Positions 30,529 to 41,262 of a stretch of DNA of 64,000 nucleotides are shown in pieces. The DNA comes from DASWJZ01 sp963814905 (GTDB lineage: Bacteria > Pseudomonadota > Alphaproteobacteria > Rhizobiales > Afifellaceae), in assembly GCA_963814905.1 (NCBI GenBank), contig CAWFEM010000021.1, forward strand, positions 1 through 64,000, read 5' to 3'. Within the stretch, counting starts at the first letter, position 1, and every line of letters begins with the position of its first letter. Below the pieces are notes generated by a model that saw nothing but the letters and a program-made list of their open reading frames with translations, had not been told where the DNA came from and searched no databases. Made by a program: the position numbers and the translations under genes.

Positions 30529-30607
30529 CCAAATCACGCACGCCGAGCAATCGTGCCCCACGAGGCTTGATTCCCCCGGTGCGCTTCCATAGGTTCCGCC
30601 GCAATTC

Positions 30608-30682
30608 GAGCGCTTAGCTCAGTGGTAGAGCAACTGACTTTTAATCAGTAGGTCGTGGGTTCGACCCCCACAGCGCTCACCA
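30608..30682 (+). tRNA. tRNA-Lys (anticodon TTT)
   Basis: Complete cloverleaf: acceptor GAGCGCT/AGCGCTC, D arm AGCTCAGTGGTAGAGC, anticodon loop CTTTTAA, T arm GTGGGTTCGACCCCCAC, and encoded CCA at 30680-30682. Its 3' half is repeated at 42349-42397. Confidence 0.97.
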
Positions 30683-30684
30683 AG
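30636..30684 (+). repeat. Putative att site (left), 3' half of tRNA-Lys
   Basis: These 49 bp run from the anticodon stem through the CCA end. 47 of 49 positions match the direct repeat at 42349-42397. The arrangement is typical of an integrase attachment site in a tRNA gene. Confidence 0.7.
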
Positions 30685-31018
30685 AAAAATCAAAAGCCTA
30701 CGTGAAAAATTTCAACGATGCTGTCGGGCAGTGCGGTTCGAAAAGTAACGCCAGAAGTAACAGATAAGGCCGGTGATGTTTGGCTCACCTACGCGACTGC
30801 GCGGGCGCAAGGCGTTGTTGCATGTGGGGCAAAGCAACTAAAGCAAATGAAAGTGAAATTGCGGGGACTTATTCAGGAGCAACTGCCAGCTTTTTGTTCC
30901 CGTGTCCACATTTTCCACCGATATCAAGGGATACGCATGCCATCTCGCGACGATGGCGACGTGTCGACTTCAATCCGAATGCAGCTTCGGCACCGCCACC
31001 AAACGCGTCTCGCCAGAC
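30685..31018. other. Left edge of the island, no gene seen
   Basis: About 330 bp between tRNA-Lys and the autotransporter 3' end. It is AT-richer than the chromosome on the left. A 104-codon open frame on the plus strand starts at 30718 but has no ribosome site, overlaps the autotransporter stop and shows no recognisable features. A remnant of an integrase gene would be expected here, yet I cannot identify one. Confidence 0.4.
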
Positions 31019-34000
31019 TTAGTAGAAGCTGACGTTGACCTTCGCGAAGACTTCGTGCTGCATGGCGTTCTGGCTGAACGCGCCGCGATAGCCGGCCTTC
31101 AGCCCTGAGCCGGTCGGCGTCATGAATGAGATGACGGCGTCGAGCCGCCCGACTGGATCGTCGGCCTTTTCAGTGAAGACCGCCGGCGGCACATTGAGCG
31201 ATTCCGCCGCCGTGAACCCGCCGGGGATTTGCCAGTTCGAGTCGGTCAGCTCGACGCCGCCGCGCACATAGGCGCGCAGCGCGCCTGCTGGCGTCAAGTG
31301 TGCGAGGCCGAACTCCAGTCCCGGCGTGCCGCTCAGATAGACGTTGTCGGACTGGTCGAAGGACATCGCGGCGAGCGATCCCGTCTCTTCGTAAGCGCCG
31401 ATCTGCAGCCAGCGGGCGGTCGCCTCCACCTGCGGGCGAACGTAGAAGTCGCCCATTGAGGCGGTGATGCCGAGCCGCGTCGACCCGCCAGCCCAGACGA
31501 CGTGCTGCTCATACGCTACGCTGTCGCCGATGCCAGGAAGCGCGACGATATCGGCGAGCTGCGTGGTTCTGCCGGTGCCGCCGCACTGGTCCGGGATGAA
31601 GTACGGATCCGCCACGTACTGGTCCGACTGCGCGGACAGGACCGGTGTGACGCAGGTGTTGCGGCTGCCCTTGAACCTGCCGCCGCCGCCGGAGAGCACG
31701 AGATCGGCGAACAGCGGACCGCGATCGTATTTGACGTAGACGTTGCCCTGCCCGAGCTCGCCCTTTGTGTTCGAAAGGTGCTGTGCCGGCGAACTCACGT
31801 CGGAATTCGTCTTCGCACCGCCGACCGAGGCGCCGAGCGTCCAGTGCTCGTTGACCGGAGCTTGTCCGCCCGCCGACGCCATCGCGGCACGATCGTCCCG
31901 GCTCGTCACCTTGTCGCCGTTGTCGCGGTAGTAGACGAAGCCCGACCCCGCGACCCAGACGCAACGTCCGTCTTCGCTGAGTGCCGAGGTGCCGTTCCCG
32001 CAGCTTCGCGTTTCGTCGACGAGCGACTCGCTCACGCGATTGGCGACGTCGAAGGAATGTGCCGCATAGTGTGGCGTCAGCCGAACCATCGTCTCGCCCA
32101 AGGTCTTCTCGTCGGGCAGGAAGCGCAGCATGTTGATGAGCCGCGCCATCGGGTTCATGGGCGAGGAGGCGCCCTCCACGTCATCCATGTACTGCGCGAA
32201 ATCGTAGACTTCGGAATCCGTCGTTCCGGACGCCGGGTCCTGCACCAAGGAGAGGAAGGTCGGCTTGTCGGCGAGGAGGACGAGATCGTGACCCATGACC
32301 GGGCCGGCGTCGCGAATCTCCGTCTTGAAATCGAAGCCGACCGTCGGACCGAGGATCCACGACACATCCAGAGCGCCCGATTCGGCGTTGGCGTCGACGG
32401 CATGGCTGAGCACGTATTCGTCAAAGAGCTGATCGACCCCACCGATCATGTTCAGCGGCGCCGTGCCGTCCCAGGCAGCCGTAGTGCCGGTTTGAATCAG
32501 GTTCATCTGGTCATGCGTCTGGTCGTCGAGATTGAGGTCGGTGACGAACTGGCCAGTGCTGGTCTGCACGTAGTTGCCGGTCAGCTCGGTCAGGCCGATC
32601 ACCCCGATATCGTAGACCGACTCGATGCCGCTGTTGGTGTAGAGGTCGCCCGCGTCGCCGCCCAGGATGATGAAGTCGTGGCTCTTTATGTACGAGTTCT
32701 CGTAGTTGTTGATGACGTTTGTACCGCCGGCGGTGCCGCTGACGAGGTCGATGTTGCCGGTGATCTTCGCCCAAAGCGTGTCGCGGTCGGCGCTCACGTC
32801 CACCGTCATGTTCTCGATGGTTTCGTTGCCGGTCGTTCCCGCGACCGCCAGCAGGCTCCCCGCCGAGAGCAAGCTGCCGTTATTCAGCGTATTGTCGGCG
32901 CCGTTGACGAAGCGCACGCCGGCGGCGAAACCGGTGCCGCCCGCCTGGCCGCCCTGCACCGTGCTCGGGCCGAGCGTGATCTCGATATTGCCCACGCTGC
33001 CCGTCTCGCTCGAGCTCTCGCCGTAGACCGCAACTGCGTCAACGCCTTCCGTCAGCACGCCGCCGGTCGCACCGATCGTCACGTTCTTGGCGTCGCCGGA
33101 GGCCGCCGCGGCGTGGGTGACTGACGTCGGCGTCAGCAGGTTGCCGTCGGAATCGAAGGCCTGATAGAGGCCGCCGCCGCCGCCGATCGACTGCGCGTAA
33201 ATGCCATGCGCGGCCGTGCCGGTCGTGTGGATGGCAGAGGCGGTTTGCACGTTGACGGTTCCGCCATCGCCGCCGGCGCCAGCCACGGCCCCGTAGGTCA
33301 CGCTGCTCGGAATCCCGACGCCGAAGAACTGCGCCGCGCCGCCGCCGCCGCCGATCGCTTGCGCCAGGATGCCGATCGAGCCGGCGCCCGTCGTCGTGAT
33401 GGCGACACCGGATGTGTTCGTCACCGTGACGCCGGCCGCGGCGCTGCCGCTGTTCGTACCTGTGGAGGTCGCGCCAAGCCGCACCGCCCCGAGATCGGGA
33501 TTTTGCGACCCGATGCTGGCAAAGCCGATGAGCCCGCCGCCGCCGCCGATCGATTGCGCCACGATACCGGGCGACAAGACACCGTCGGTCGCGACCGTGC
33601 CGGAGATCGTGGCCGTGACGGAGCCGCCAGCGCCGCCCGTGCCACTCCGCGTCGGGCTCGACGTATCTTTCGACCCAAGGTGGGCGGTGACAGCTCCGCT
33701 GAGATCGATTCCCGTCCCGGCCGCAAACTCCCCAATACCGCCGCCGCCGCCGATCGACTGCGCCACGATTCCCGGGGAGACGATTCCATGCGTGACGTTG
33801 GAGCCGAGAGCGGTCAGTTGCGCTGCGCCGCCTGCATTCGAATCGCCGAGACCGGTGGCCTCCGCGGAGCCGCCAAGTTCGATGTTAACGCTGCCGCCAG
33901 TGTTCCGGGCCGGCTCCACCACGAAGACTCCAAAGCCACCGCCGCCGCCGATCGACTGGACGAACACGGCGGGCGCCGCGTCGCCGCTCGTATCCACTCC

Positions 34001-37000
34001 GCCCAGCGCGTTGAGCGTCGCCGTGCTGCCGGCGCCGCCGCGGTCCGATGTCGAGCCGATCAGGAGGCTCAGGACCGAAGTGCCGGCGCCGAGGTCAACG
34101 TCGCCAGCCGCTCCACCGACACCGCCGCCGCCGCCGATTGATTGCGCCGCGACACCGAAGGCTCCGGCGCCCGTCATCGTCGTCAAACTATTGACCGTGC
34201 TCGACGTCACCAGCCCGTTGCCGAAAGCGCTGCCGCTCGAACCGACCGTGACCGTCTGCCCGCCGCTCCAGTCAAGCGGATCGAACACGGTGAGACCGGC
34301 CACGCCGCCGCCAGCACCGATGCCCTGCGCAAGCACGCCGTAGGCGAGCATACCGGAGGTCGACACCGGGCCGTTGACGGTGACCGTGACGACGCCATTG
34401 CCGCCGCTGGCGCCGGTGCTCGCGGCGCCGACCGAGAGGGTGCCGCCGCTGCTGCCGCCCGTCGCAACGCCGATCGAGAAGCCACCGAAGCCGCCGCCGC
34501 CGGCGACCGACTGGGCGAGAACGCCGACCGAATTGTCGCCATTCGTTATGATCTGGCCGCTGCTCGTTACGGTCACGTTTCCGCCGTCGCCGCCGGCGCC
34601 GCCGGTGCCGCCAACGTTGTTGTTCACGGCGCCGCCATTGCTCGTCAGATCGCCGGCGAAGCCGCCGCTGCCGCCGCCGCCGCCCACCGATTGCGCCAGG
34701 ATACCGACGGAGTTCGCGCCCGTGCCAGTATCGATCACACCATTGTTGACCACGATGACGGTGCCGCCGTTATTGCCGGCACCGCCGGCGCCGCCGACAT
34801 TCGAGGTGGTTCCGCCGCTACCGCTGGCGAGCGCGCCGGTTACGGCAATGCCGCCGTTACCGCCGCCGCCACCCACCGACTGGGCAATGATGCCGAATGA
34901 AAGATCGCCCTCTGTGGTGATGTTGCCGTCGTTAGTCACCTGTACGGTGCCGGCAAAGCCGCCCGATGACCCCTTACCACCGACGTTGTTCGAGGTGCCG
35001 TCGCCACCATTGACATCGCCGGAAAGGGAGAAGGCGCCATTGCCACCGCCGCCGCCCACCGACTGCGCGAGGATGCCGACGGAGTTGTCCTGAGCCGTAT
35101 GGATAACGCCGGTCGCGGTGTTGACGACCGTCACGTCGCCGCCGTTGCCCGCCCCACCGCCGTCGCCGCCGACACTGTTGGAGACGCCGCCGGACCCGGT
35201 GACGCCAAGCGCGCCACTGAAACCACCCGCACCGCCGCCGCCGCCCACCGACTGGGCGATAATGCCGATCGAGGAGACGCCAAGCGTCTCAATCGAACCG
35301 TCATTGGTGACCGTGACCAGTTTGGAGCTGCCGCCGGCGCCACCTTTGCCGCCAACGCTGCCAGTGACGCCTTGGTCGCTCGAATACGTTCCGGCGACGG
35401 AGAAGCCGCCATTGCCGCCACCGCCGCCTACCGACTGGGCGAACACGCCGTAGGACATCGCGCCGTTGGTCTGGATCGCGCCGGTCGTATGGTTGGTCAC
35501 TTCGACAAGTCCGCCTTCGCCGGCCGCGCCGCCATTGCCGCCGGTGGAATCGGATGTGCTCTTTGCGTCGGAAATTCCGCCCGTCAGGCCGAGCGAGAAA
35601 CCGCCATTGCCACCGCCGCCGCCGACCGACTGCGCCAGGATGCCGATTGCCTTGTCGCCGCCCATCGTGATGGAGCCGGAGTTCTCCACATGGACGAGCT
35701 TGCCGTCGCCGCCGCCTGACCCGGTTCCGCCGACGCTGGTGGTCGCGGCCTGGTCGCCGGCGCTGATCGCCAAGGCACCGCTAAAGCCGCCGGAGCCGCC
35801 ACCGCCGCCGACCGACTGCGCGAAAATGCCGATCGAACTATCGCCGCGGATGTCGAGATTGCCGTAGTTATAGACATGTACCTCGTCGGCATCCTGCGCC
35901 GAGCCGCCGGCGCCGCCGATGCTTGAGGCGGCCGCCTTGTCCTTCAAAGAGAACGTGCCCGCGACGGAGAAGCCGCCATTGCCGCCGCCGCCCGCCACGC
36001 TCTGCGCGAGGATGCCGTGCGAGAGGTCGTTGTAGGTCGTGATCTCGGCGTAGTTCGTGACCGTGACCTGGCCGGCGGAGCCGCCGGCGCCGGCGCCGCC
36101 GCCGACGCTGTCACTGGCGCCCTCGGCCTTGCCGGCGCCGCTGACGGAAATCGAGAAAGCACCGTTGCCGCCGCCGCCGCCGATCGACTGCGCGATGATC
36201 GCGGTGGAATTGTAGCCGTGCGTTTCGATGACGCCGTGCGCGGTGACCGTGACCGTCGAGCCGTTGCCGGCCGGACCGCCGTCTCCACCGACGCTATTCG
36301 CCTTCGCACCCTTGTCGTCGAGCGTGATCGCGAGCGCACCGCTGAAGCCGCCTGTGCCGCCGCCGCCGCCCACCGATTGCGCGATAATTCCACTTGAGCT
36401 GTTCTGGGTGGTCGTAATGTGGCCGTCAGACTCGACGGTGACCGACTTGGCGTTGCCGCCGCCGGAACCCTTGCCGCCAGTGCTGCTGCTCGTTCCTTCG
36501 TCCTTGGTGGACAAACCGCCGGCCACGCTGAAGCCGCCCGAGCCACCGCCGCCGCCAACCGACTCCGCAAGGATGCCATGGGCGAGCACTCCGCCGGTGG
36601 TGATGTCGCCGGTATTGGAGACATAGACGACGCCACCGGCACCGGCGGCTCCGCCCTCGCCGCCGACACTTGTCGCGGCGGCTTTGTCCGTCGAAGCGCT
36701 GGCGGCAACCGTGAAAGCGCCATTGCCGCCGCCGCCGCCGATCGCCTGGGCGACGATGCCCATCGATGAAGCGCCCGTCGTGGTGATATTGCCGACATTG
36801 GTAACGCTCGCCACGACCGTCACCGAATCAGCCAGGACGCCGGCATTCCCGCCGCCAGCCCCGTTGCCGCCGATGCTGTTCGAAGCGCTTTTTCCATCGA
36901 GCGTTCCGCCGAGACCGATGGCGAAGCCGCCGTTGCCGCCGCCGCCGCCGACAGACTGCGCGATGACGGCGCTGGCGTTGGCCCCGCTGGTAGAAATGTT

Positions 37001-39652
37001 GCCGTGGTTCTCGACCGTAACAATGCCGGAATCGTTGCCCGACCCGCCTTTGCCACCCACCGTATTGTTGGTCGCCTCGCCGCCGCCGGAAAGCGAACCG
37101 GAGATCGAAAAACCACCGTTACCGCCGCCGCCGCCGATTGATTGCGCAAGGATGCCGGTCGCGCCTTGGCCGTGGGTAACGACCGAGAATCCCGCCACGG
37201 AGGAATTGGCCGTCGCGTTGGTATGGACGGTGACGTTTCCGCCGGTGTTTCCGCTGCCGCCGCTACCGCCGACGGAGTTCATGTCGCCGTCACCGCTCTT
37301 GGACAGCGATGCGCCGATGCTGAAGCCGCCGTTGCCGCCGCCGCCGCCGACCGATTGCGCGTGCACGCCAATCGACAGATCGCCATACGTATTGATGGTG
37401 CCGTTGCTCGTCACCGTGACGGTGCCGCCGGTGCCGCCCGTGCCCCCGTCGCCACCCGTGCCCTTGCCCGTCGCGTCCTTGTTGAGGGTCGCGGAGAGGG
37501 TCAGTGCAAATCCGCCATTGCCGCCGCCGCCGCCGATCGACTGCGCAAGGATGCCGTCCGCGTTCGCCGTCGGCACCAGAGCGGTCCCGGTGGTGATATT
37601 GCCGGTGCTGGTGACGTCGACGTCGCCGGCTGCGTTACCCATGCCGCCGGTGCCGCCGTTGCTGTAGCTGTAGGCGCTGCCCGACGCGAGCGCGATGGCG
37701 CCGCTGAAGCCGCCATTGCCGCCGCCGCCCGCGACGCTCTGAGCAAAAATGCCATTGGCGCCGACGCCCTTGGTCGTGATGTCGCCTTCACTGTCGACAT
37801 GCGCGACGCCCGATGTCGCGCCCATGCCGCCGTCACCGCCGAAGGCGAGGCTGCCGGAAACGCCGGAGCTATTGACCGTGATCGTGCCGCTGGCGCTGAA
37901 CCCGCCATTGCCGCCGCTGCCGCCGATCGACTGGGCGAAGATGCCATGCGACTGACTTCCCTCGGTCAGGATATTGCCGACGCTGTCGACCCTGGCGTCA
38001 GACGCCGTGCCGCCAGTGCCGCCGCTGCCGCCGAAGCTCAGGGCCAGCGAAGCATACTGGCTGCCCGCCACGGAAACGGCGAAGCCACCATTGCCGCCGC
38101 CGCCGCCGAGCGACTGAGCGAAGAGCGCGCTCGCCTGCTCGCCATGCGTGGTGATGTTGCCGGTACTGTCGATGCTCGCATCGCCGCCCTTGCCGCCGTT
38201 CGCCCCGCCGCCGCCAAAGGCCAGGCTCGCGGCGCCATACGACCCGACGCCGGCCGCGATGGCAAAGCCGCCATTGCCGCCACCGCCGCCCAAGCTTTGA
38301 GCCAGAATGCCGTACGACTGCATGCCCGACGTCTCGATCGTTCCGACGCTGGTCACGTCGACGGTCTTGCCGTCGCCGCCGCCGGCGCCACCGCCGCCGA
38401 AACCCAGGCCCACGCCAGCATAGACCCCGCCTGCAGCGCTGATCGCGAAGCCGCCATTTCCCCCGCCGCCGCCGACCGACTGGGCAAAAATGCCGATCGA
38501 CTGATCCTGCTTGGTGGTGATGTCGGTCATGCTGTTGACCGTCACGAGACCGCCGGAATTTCCGGCCCCACCCAGACCGCCGAACGAAAGCGATGCGGCC
38601 GCGCCGGTCGACACAGCGACCGAGACCGCGAAGCCGCCGTTGCCACCGCCGCCGCCGATCGACTGCGCGACAAGGCCATTGGCGGAGATGCCGTCGGTCG
38701 TGATCGAGCCGTGGCTGCCGACGAAGACATTGCCGGCCGTGCCGCCGGGGCCGCCCGTGCCGCCGAAGGCGGCGCTGACGCTGCCATAGATTCCGGCCGA
38801 CGCCGCGATGGCGAAGCCGCCATTGCCGCCGCCGCCGCCGATCGACTGGGCCAGGATGCCGTTCGAGCGGTCGCCCTTCGTTATGATCGTGACGGCCGGT
38901 GTGGGGATCACCGGCGTCGTGCAACCTGCGTCGGTGTTCACACAGACGTTGCCGGCGGAGCCGCCCTCACCGCCGGATCCACCGAGCGCAAAGCTGGCGA
39001 ATGCTCCAACGCCGACAGCAAAGCCGCCGTTGCCGCCGCCGCCGCCGACGCTTTGTGCCACGAGGCCGGACGAATCGGTCGCGCCGGCGACGCCGCCGGT
39101 CGTGATGTTGCCGGTATTACTCACCGTCACCGTCTTGCCGTCGCCGCCGCCGGCACCGCCTCCACCAATCGCCACGCCGGGCACGCCAACCGCGACGGAA
39201 AACCCGCCATTTCCGCCGCCGCCGCCGACCGATTGCGCGAACAGCCCCGCCGAATTTGCCCCTGTGGTGACCAACGGTCCGGAGTTGGTCACGGTGACTG
39301 CCGCGCCGTCTCCACCGACGTCTCCTCTACCGCCGAGGGCAAACGCCAGTACCGCCTCCCGGTAGCGCCACGGAGCCGCCGCCGTTGCCGCCGCCGCCGC
39401 CAACGCTCTGCGCGAACAGCGCCGCGGCGTCCACTCCGCCGGTGGTCGACCGCCGCTGTGTTCGTTACTGTGACGGTGTCGCCATTGCCGCCGCTGCCGC
39501 CCGACCCGCCGACGCTGATGAGCCCGACAGAGACACCGCCATTGCCGCCACCGCCGCCGATCGACTGCGCAAAAATCCCGCGCGAGCGGTCGCCGTCGTC
39601 GTGATCGCCTGATGGTTGGTGACGTTGACCGTCCCGCCCTTGCTTGTCGCAC
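31019..39652 (-). CDS. Giant glycine-rich autotransporter adhesin (type V secretion), open part
   Basis: A large surface protein. The passenger holds 33 copies, in the open frame, of a repeat of about 60-65 residues whose core is ILAQSVGGGGGNGGFS, alternating with VTVTNxGxITTxG segments, a beta-helix pattern. The last 280 or so residues form an autotransporter beta-barrel (from about VWVAGSGFVYYRDNGD) ending VFAKVNVSFY, with an aromatic last residue. The barrel inserts into the outer membrane and the passenger is exported. Authentic sequence in this frame begins near 39352; codons above that are out-of-frame translation. The true gene extends upstream through frame breaks to 40940. The direct function is unknown; adhesion or aggregation is inferred. 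Confidence 0.9.
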   Translation of the reverse strand: MRQARAGRSTSPTIRRSRRRRPLARDFCAVDRRRWRQWRCLCRAHQRRRVGRQRRQWRHRHSNEHSGGRPPAEWTPRRCSRRALAAAAATAAAPWRYREAVLAFALGGRGDVGGDGAAVTVTNSGPLVTTGANSAGLFAQSVGGGGGNGGFSVAVGVPGVAIGGGGAGGGDGKTVTVSNTGNITTGGVAGATDSSGLVAQSVGGGGGNGGFAVGVGAFASFALGGSGGEGGSAGNVCVNTDAGCTTPVIPTPAVTIITKGDRSNGILAQSIGGGGGNGGFAIAASAGIYGSVSAAFGGTGGPGGTAGNVFVGSHGSITTDGISANGLVAQSIGGGGGNGGFAVSVAVSTGAAASLSFGGLGGAGNSGGLVTVNSMTDITTKQDQSIGIFAQSVGGGGGNGGFAISAAGGVYAGVGLGFGGGGAGGGDGKTVDVTSVGTIETSGMQSYGILAQSLGGGGGNGGFAIAAGVGSYGAASLAFGGGGANGGKGGDASIDSTGNITTHGEQASALFAQSLGGGGGNGGFAVSVAGSQYASLALSFGGSGGTGGTASDARVDSVGNILTEGSQSHGIFAQSIGGSGGNGGFSASGTITVNSSGVSGSLAFGGDGGMGATSGVAHVDSEGDITTKGVGANGIFAQSVAGGGGNGGFSGAIALASGSAYSYSNGGTGGMGNAAGDVDVTSTGNITTGTALVPTANADGILAQSIGGGGGNGGFALTLSATLNKDATGKGTGGDGGTGGTGGTVTVTSNGTINTYGDLSIGVHAQSVGGGGGNGGFSIGASLSKSGDGDMNSVGGSGGSGNTGGNVTVHTNATANSSVAGFSVVTHGQGATGILAQSIGGGGGNGGFSISGSLSGGGEATNNTVGGKGGSGNDSGIVTVENHGNISTSGANASAVIAQSVGGGGGNGGFAIGLGGTLDGKSASNSIGGNGAGGGNAGVLADSVTVVASVTNVGNITTTGASSMGIVAQAIGGGGGNGAFTVAASASTDKAAATSVGGEGGAAGAGGVVYVSNTGDITTGGVLAHGILAESVGGGGGSGGFSVAGGLSTKDEGTSSSTGGKGSGGGNAKSVTVESDGHITTTQNSSSGIIAQSVGGGGGTGGFSGALAITLDDKGAKANSVGGDGGPAGNGSTVTVTAHGVIETHGYNSTAIIAQSIGGGGGNGAFSISVSGAGKAEGASDSVGGGAGAGGSAGQVTVTNYAEITTYNDLSHGILAQSVAGGGGNGGFSVAGTFSLKDKAAASSIGGAGGSAQDADEVHVYNYGNLDIRGDSSIGIFAQSVGGGGGSGGFSGALAISAGDQAATTSVGGTGSGGGDGKLVHVENSGSITMGGDKAIGILAQSVGGGGGNGGFSLGLTGGISDAKSTSDSTGGNGGAAGEGGLVEVTNHTTGAIQTNGAMSYGVFAQSVGGGGGNGGFSVAGTYSSDQGVTGSVGGKGGAGGSSKLVTVTNDGSIETLGVSSIGIIAQSVGGGGGAGGFSGALGVTGSGGVSNSVGGDGGGAGNGGDVTVVNTATGVIHTAQDNSVGILAQSVGGGGGNGAFSLSGDVNGGDGTSNNVGGKGSSGGFAGTVQVTNDGNITTEGDLSFGIIAQSVGGGGGNGGIAVTGALASGSGGTTSNVGGAGGAGNNGGTVIVVNNGVIDTGTGANSVGILAQSVGGGGGSGGFAGDLTSNGGAVNNNVGGTGGAGGDGGNVTVTSSGQIITNGDNSVGVLAQSVAGGGGFGGFSIGVATGGSSGGTLSVGAASTGASGGNGVVTVTVNGPVSTSGMLAYGVLAQGIGAGGGVAGLTVFDPLDWSGGQTVTVGSSGSAFGNGLVTSSTVNSLTTMTGAGAFGVAAQSIGGGGGVGGAAGDVDLGAGTSVLSLLIGSTSDRGGAGSTATLNALGGVDTSGDAAPAVFVQSIGGGGGFGVFVVEPARNTGGSVNIELGGSAEATGLGDSNAGGAAQLTALGSNVTHGIVSPGIVAQSIGGGGGIGEFAAGTGIDLSGAVTAHLGSKDTSSPTRSGTGGAGGSVTATISGTVATDGVLSPGIVAQSIGGGGGLIGFASIGSQNPDLGAVRLGATSTGTNSGSAAAGVTVTNTSGVAITTTGAGSIGILAQAIGGGGGAAQFFGVGIPSSVTYGAVAGAGGDGGTVNVQTASAIHTTGTAAHGIYAQSIGGGGGLYQAFDSDGNLLTPTSVTHAAAASGDAKNVTIGATGGVLTEGVDAVAVYGESSSETGSVGNIEITLGPSTVQGGQAGGTGFAAGVRFVNGADNTLNNGSLLSAGSLLAVAGTTGNETIENMTVDVSADRDTLWAKITGNIDLVSGTAGGTNVINNYENSYIKSHDFIILGGDAGDLYTNSGIESVYDIGVIGLTELTGNYVQTSTGQFVTDLNLDDQTHDQMNLIQTGTTAAWDGTAPLNMIGGVDQLFDEYVLSHAVDANAESGALDVSWILGPTVGFDFKTEIRDAGPVMGHDLVLLADKPTFLSLVQDPASGTTDSEVYDFAQYMDDVEGASSPMNPMARLINMLRFLPDEKTLGETMVRLTPHYAAHSFDVANRVSESLVDETRSCGNGTSALSEDGRCVWVAGSGFVYYRDNGDKVTSRDDRAAMASAGGQAPVNEHWTLGASVGGAKTNSDVSSPAQHLSNTKGELGQGNVYVKYDRGPLFADLVLSGGGGRFKGSRNTCVTPVLSAQSDQYVADPYFIPDQCGGTGRTTQLADIVALPGIGDSVAYEQHVVWAGGSTRLGITASMGDFYVRPQVEATARWLQIGAYEETGSLAAMSFDQSDNVYLSGTPGLEFGLAHLTPAGALRAYVRGGVELTDSNWQIPGGFTAAESLNVPPAVFTEKADDPVGRLDAVISFMTPTGSGLKAGYRGAFSQNAMQHEVFAKVNVSFY

Positions 39653-40940
39653 TCCCGCCGCCGCCGATTGACACGAGGCCGCCGGAATTGCCGCCGTCGC
39701 CGCCGCCCCCGCCGACGATTTGCGCGAAGATGCCTGAAGAGTCGCGATCCATAGGTGTGGATCGTCCCGGGCCCGTTGTTGATAACCGTTACGCCGCTGC
39801 CAAAGCCGCCGACCCCGCCGCCGGCGCCCAGCGCACCGATGCCGCCCCGGAACCGCCGGTACCGCCGCCGCCGCCGATCGATTGCGCGAAGATTGCGTGC
39901 GAGAAGTCCTGATCGGTTGTGATCGACCCGCTGTTGGTTACGCTGACGATGCCGCCGGGACCGGCGCTGGCGCCATCCGCGCCGAAACCCACCAGACCGG
40001 CGCCAGTGCCGCCGGCGCCACCGAAGCCGCCGATGCTCTGCGCGAAGATGCCGTATGAGTTTGTGCCCTGCGACATGTGATGTCGCCGGAATTTGTGACC
40101 GTGACCGCGCCGCCGGTTGACGTCGTGCCGCCGCCGCCGCCGCTACCGACAATGCCGACGCCATCCCCGCCCGGCGCCACCTTTGCCGCCGACGCTCTGG
40201 GCAAAAATACCGTGCGAGAAGTGCCAGCTCGTCGTGATGTTGCTGAGGAACTGAAGACCTGTACAGTCCCGCCTCCAGCGCCGCTTACCTCCGTCGCCCC
40301 CTTCGCCATCGACGCCTACGCCCGTCACCACCGCCTCCGCCGTTGCCGCCGACACTTTGGCCGAGAATCCCGTGGGCGTCCGTGCTCCCGGTAGTCGTGA
40401 TCGCTCCCGAACTATGGATGATGACCGTTCCGCCAGCGCCGCCATTGCCGCCATCGCCGCCATAGCCGACAATCGCGGCGGAGCCGATGCCGCCACCACC
40501 GCCGTTGCCGCCGACGCTGGCCCCGCGGATGACCCATAAGCTGCATTGCCGCTGGTGCTGATCGTATGGCCGCCGCCGGTGTGGTTGATGTTTACCGCTT
40601 GGCCGCCGCCGCCGTTCCCCCCGTCGCCGCCGGTTGGCGAGTCCAAAGCTGCCGCCGCCGCCATTGCCGCCGTTTCCTGTCAGACACTTCGCCCGGCGTT
40701 CCCGATGCAGGGGTAATATCGACAGTCGTGAGAGTTACAGAGAGAGTGGCGTACGGCGGGTTTGTGTAACTTACGCCGCCGGCGGCGTCCGCATCCGCGC
40801 AGTTGATCGGACACATGCAGGACCGACAGAGCGGGCCGCGTGGGCCGTTACGCGAGATGTCCGAAAGGCGCCGACGCCCGAACAGCCGAAGGCAAGCCGC
40901 CCGCGAGCAGAAGCCGATCTAAGTGAAAGCGCATCCTCAT
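39353..40940 (-). pseudogene. 5' part of the autotransporter gene, broken by multiple frame changes
   Basis: The start is probably the ATG at 40940, preceded by GGGAGGGG, encoding a signal peptide-like sequence (MRMRFHLDRLLLAGG and following). The frame stops at 40848. Another frame carries CPINCADADAAGGVSYTNPP. From there to 39353 at least seven more AQS-GGGGG repeat cores (for example HGIFAQSVGGKGG and YGIFAQSIGGFGG) appear in turn in all three minus-strand frames. About ten small indels are needed to join them. The next 8.3 kb is clean. This is either decay confined to the 5' end or consensus error in a GC-rich repeat. Confidence 0.8.
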
Positions 40941-41262
40941 TGTGCCGCGCCCCTCCCGGGAGCGGCAGGCGTGCGAGATCCGGCCAGCCACTGGCGCGAG
41001 ACTCACTCGCATCTGCAAGACGATGGTGACGTTGACGACTGTCTTGGTCAAACCCAGAAGCAAACCTGCGAGAGAAGCTCCGGTTCGTCCGCGGTAGCCC
41101 GAACGAAATCTTCAGGAACTGTTAACTATTTCAAAAGTCGAGGTAATTTACCCAGTCGTCGGCCCCGATGAACGTGAGCGCGACTGACAACTATTCAGCG
41201 AATTCCTGGAGCTGTTGCGCAGGAGCAACGACCGTGGCCGTCGCGCAACGTTCACGAGTGCT
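40941..41262. other. Intergenic region between the autotransporter and ialB-like genes
   Basis: About 320 bp with no supported gene, lower in GC than its neighbours. It should hold the autotransporter promoter. I see no operator, repeat or RNA. Confidence 0.4.

Noticed and set aside
30718..31032. 104-codon plus-strand ORF at the island edge as an integrase remnant
   Set aside because: No catalytic Arg-His-Arg-Tyr pattern or helix features are visible, and there is no ribosome site.
31502..38789. Long plus-strand open frames rich in Pro and Ala (such as 36684-37667) opposite the autotransporter
   Set aside because: They are the antisense of Gly-rich repeats: GGGGG codons read as PPPPP. They lack ribosome sites and family features.
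31019..39652. CRISPR-like regular repeats
   Set aside because: Repeats of about 190 bp are coding, vary like protein repeats and lack spacers.
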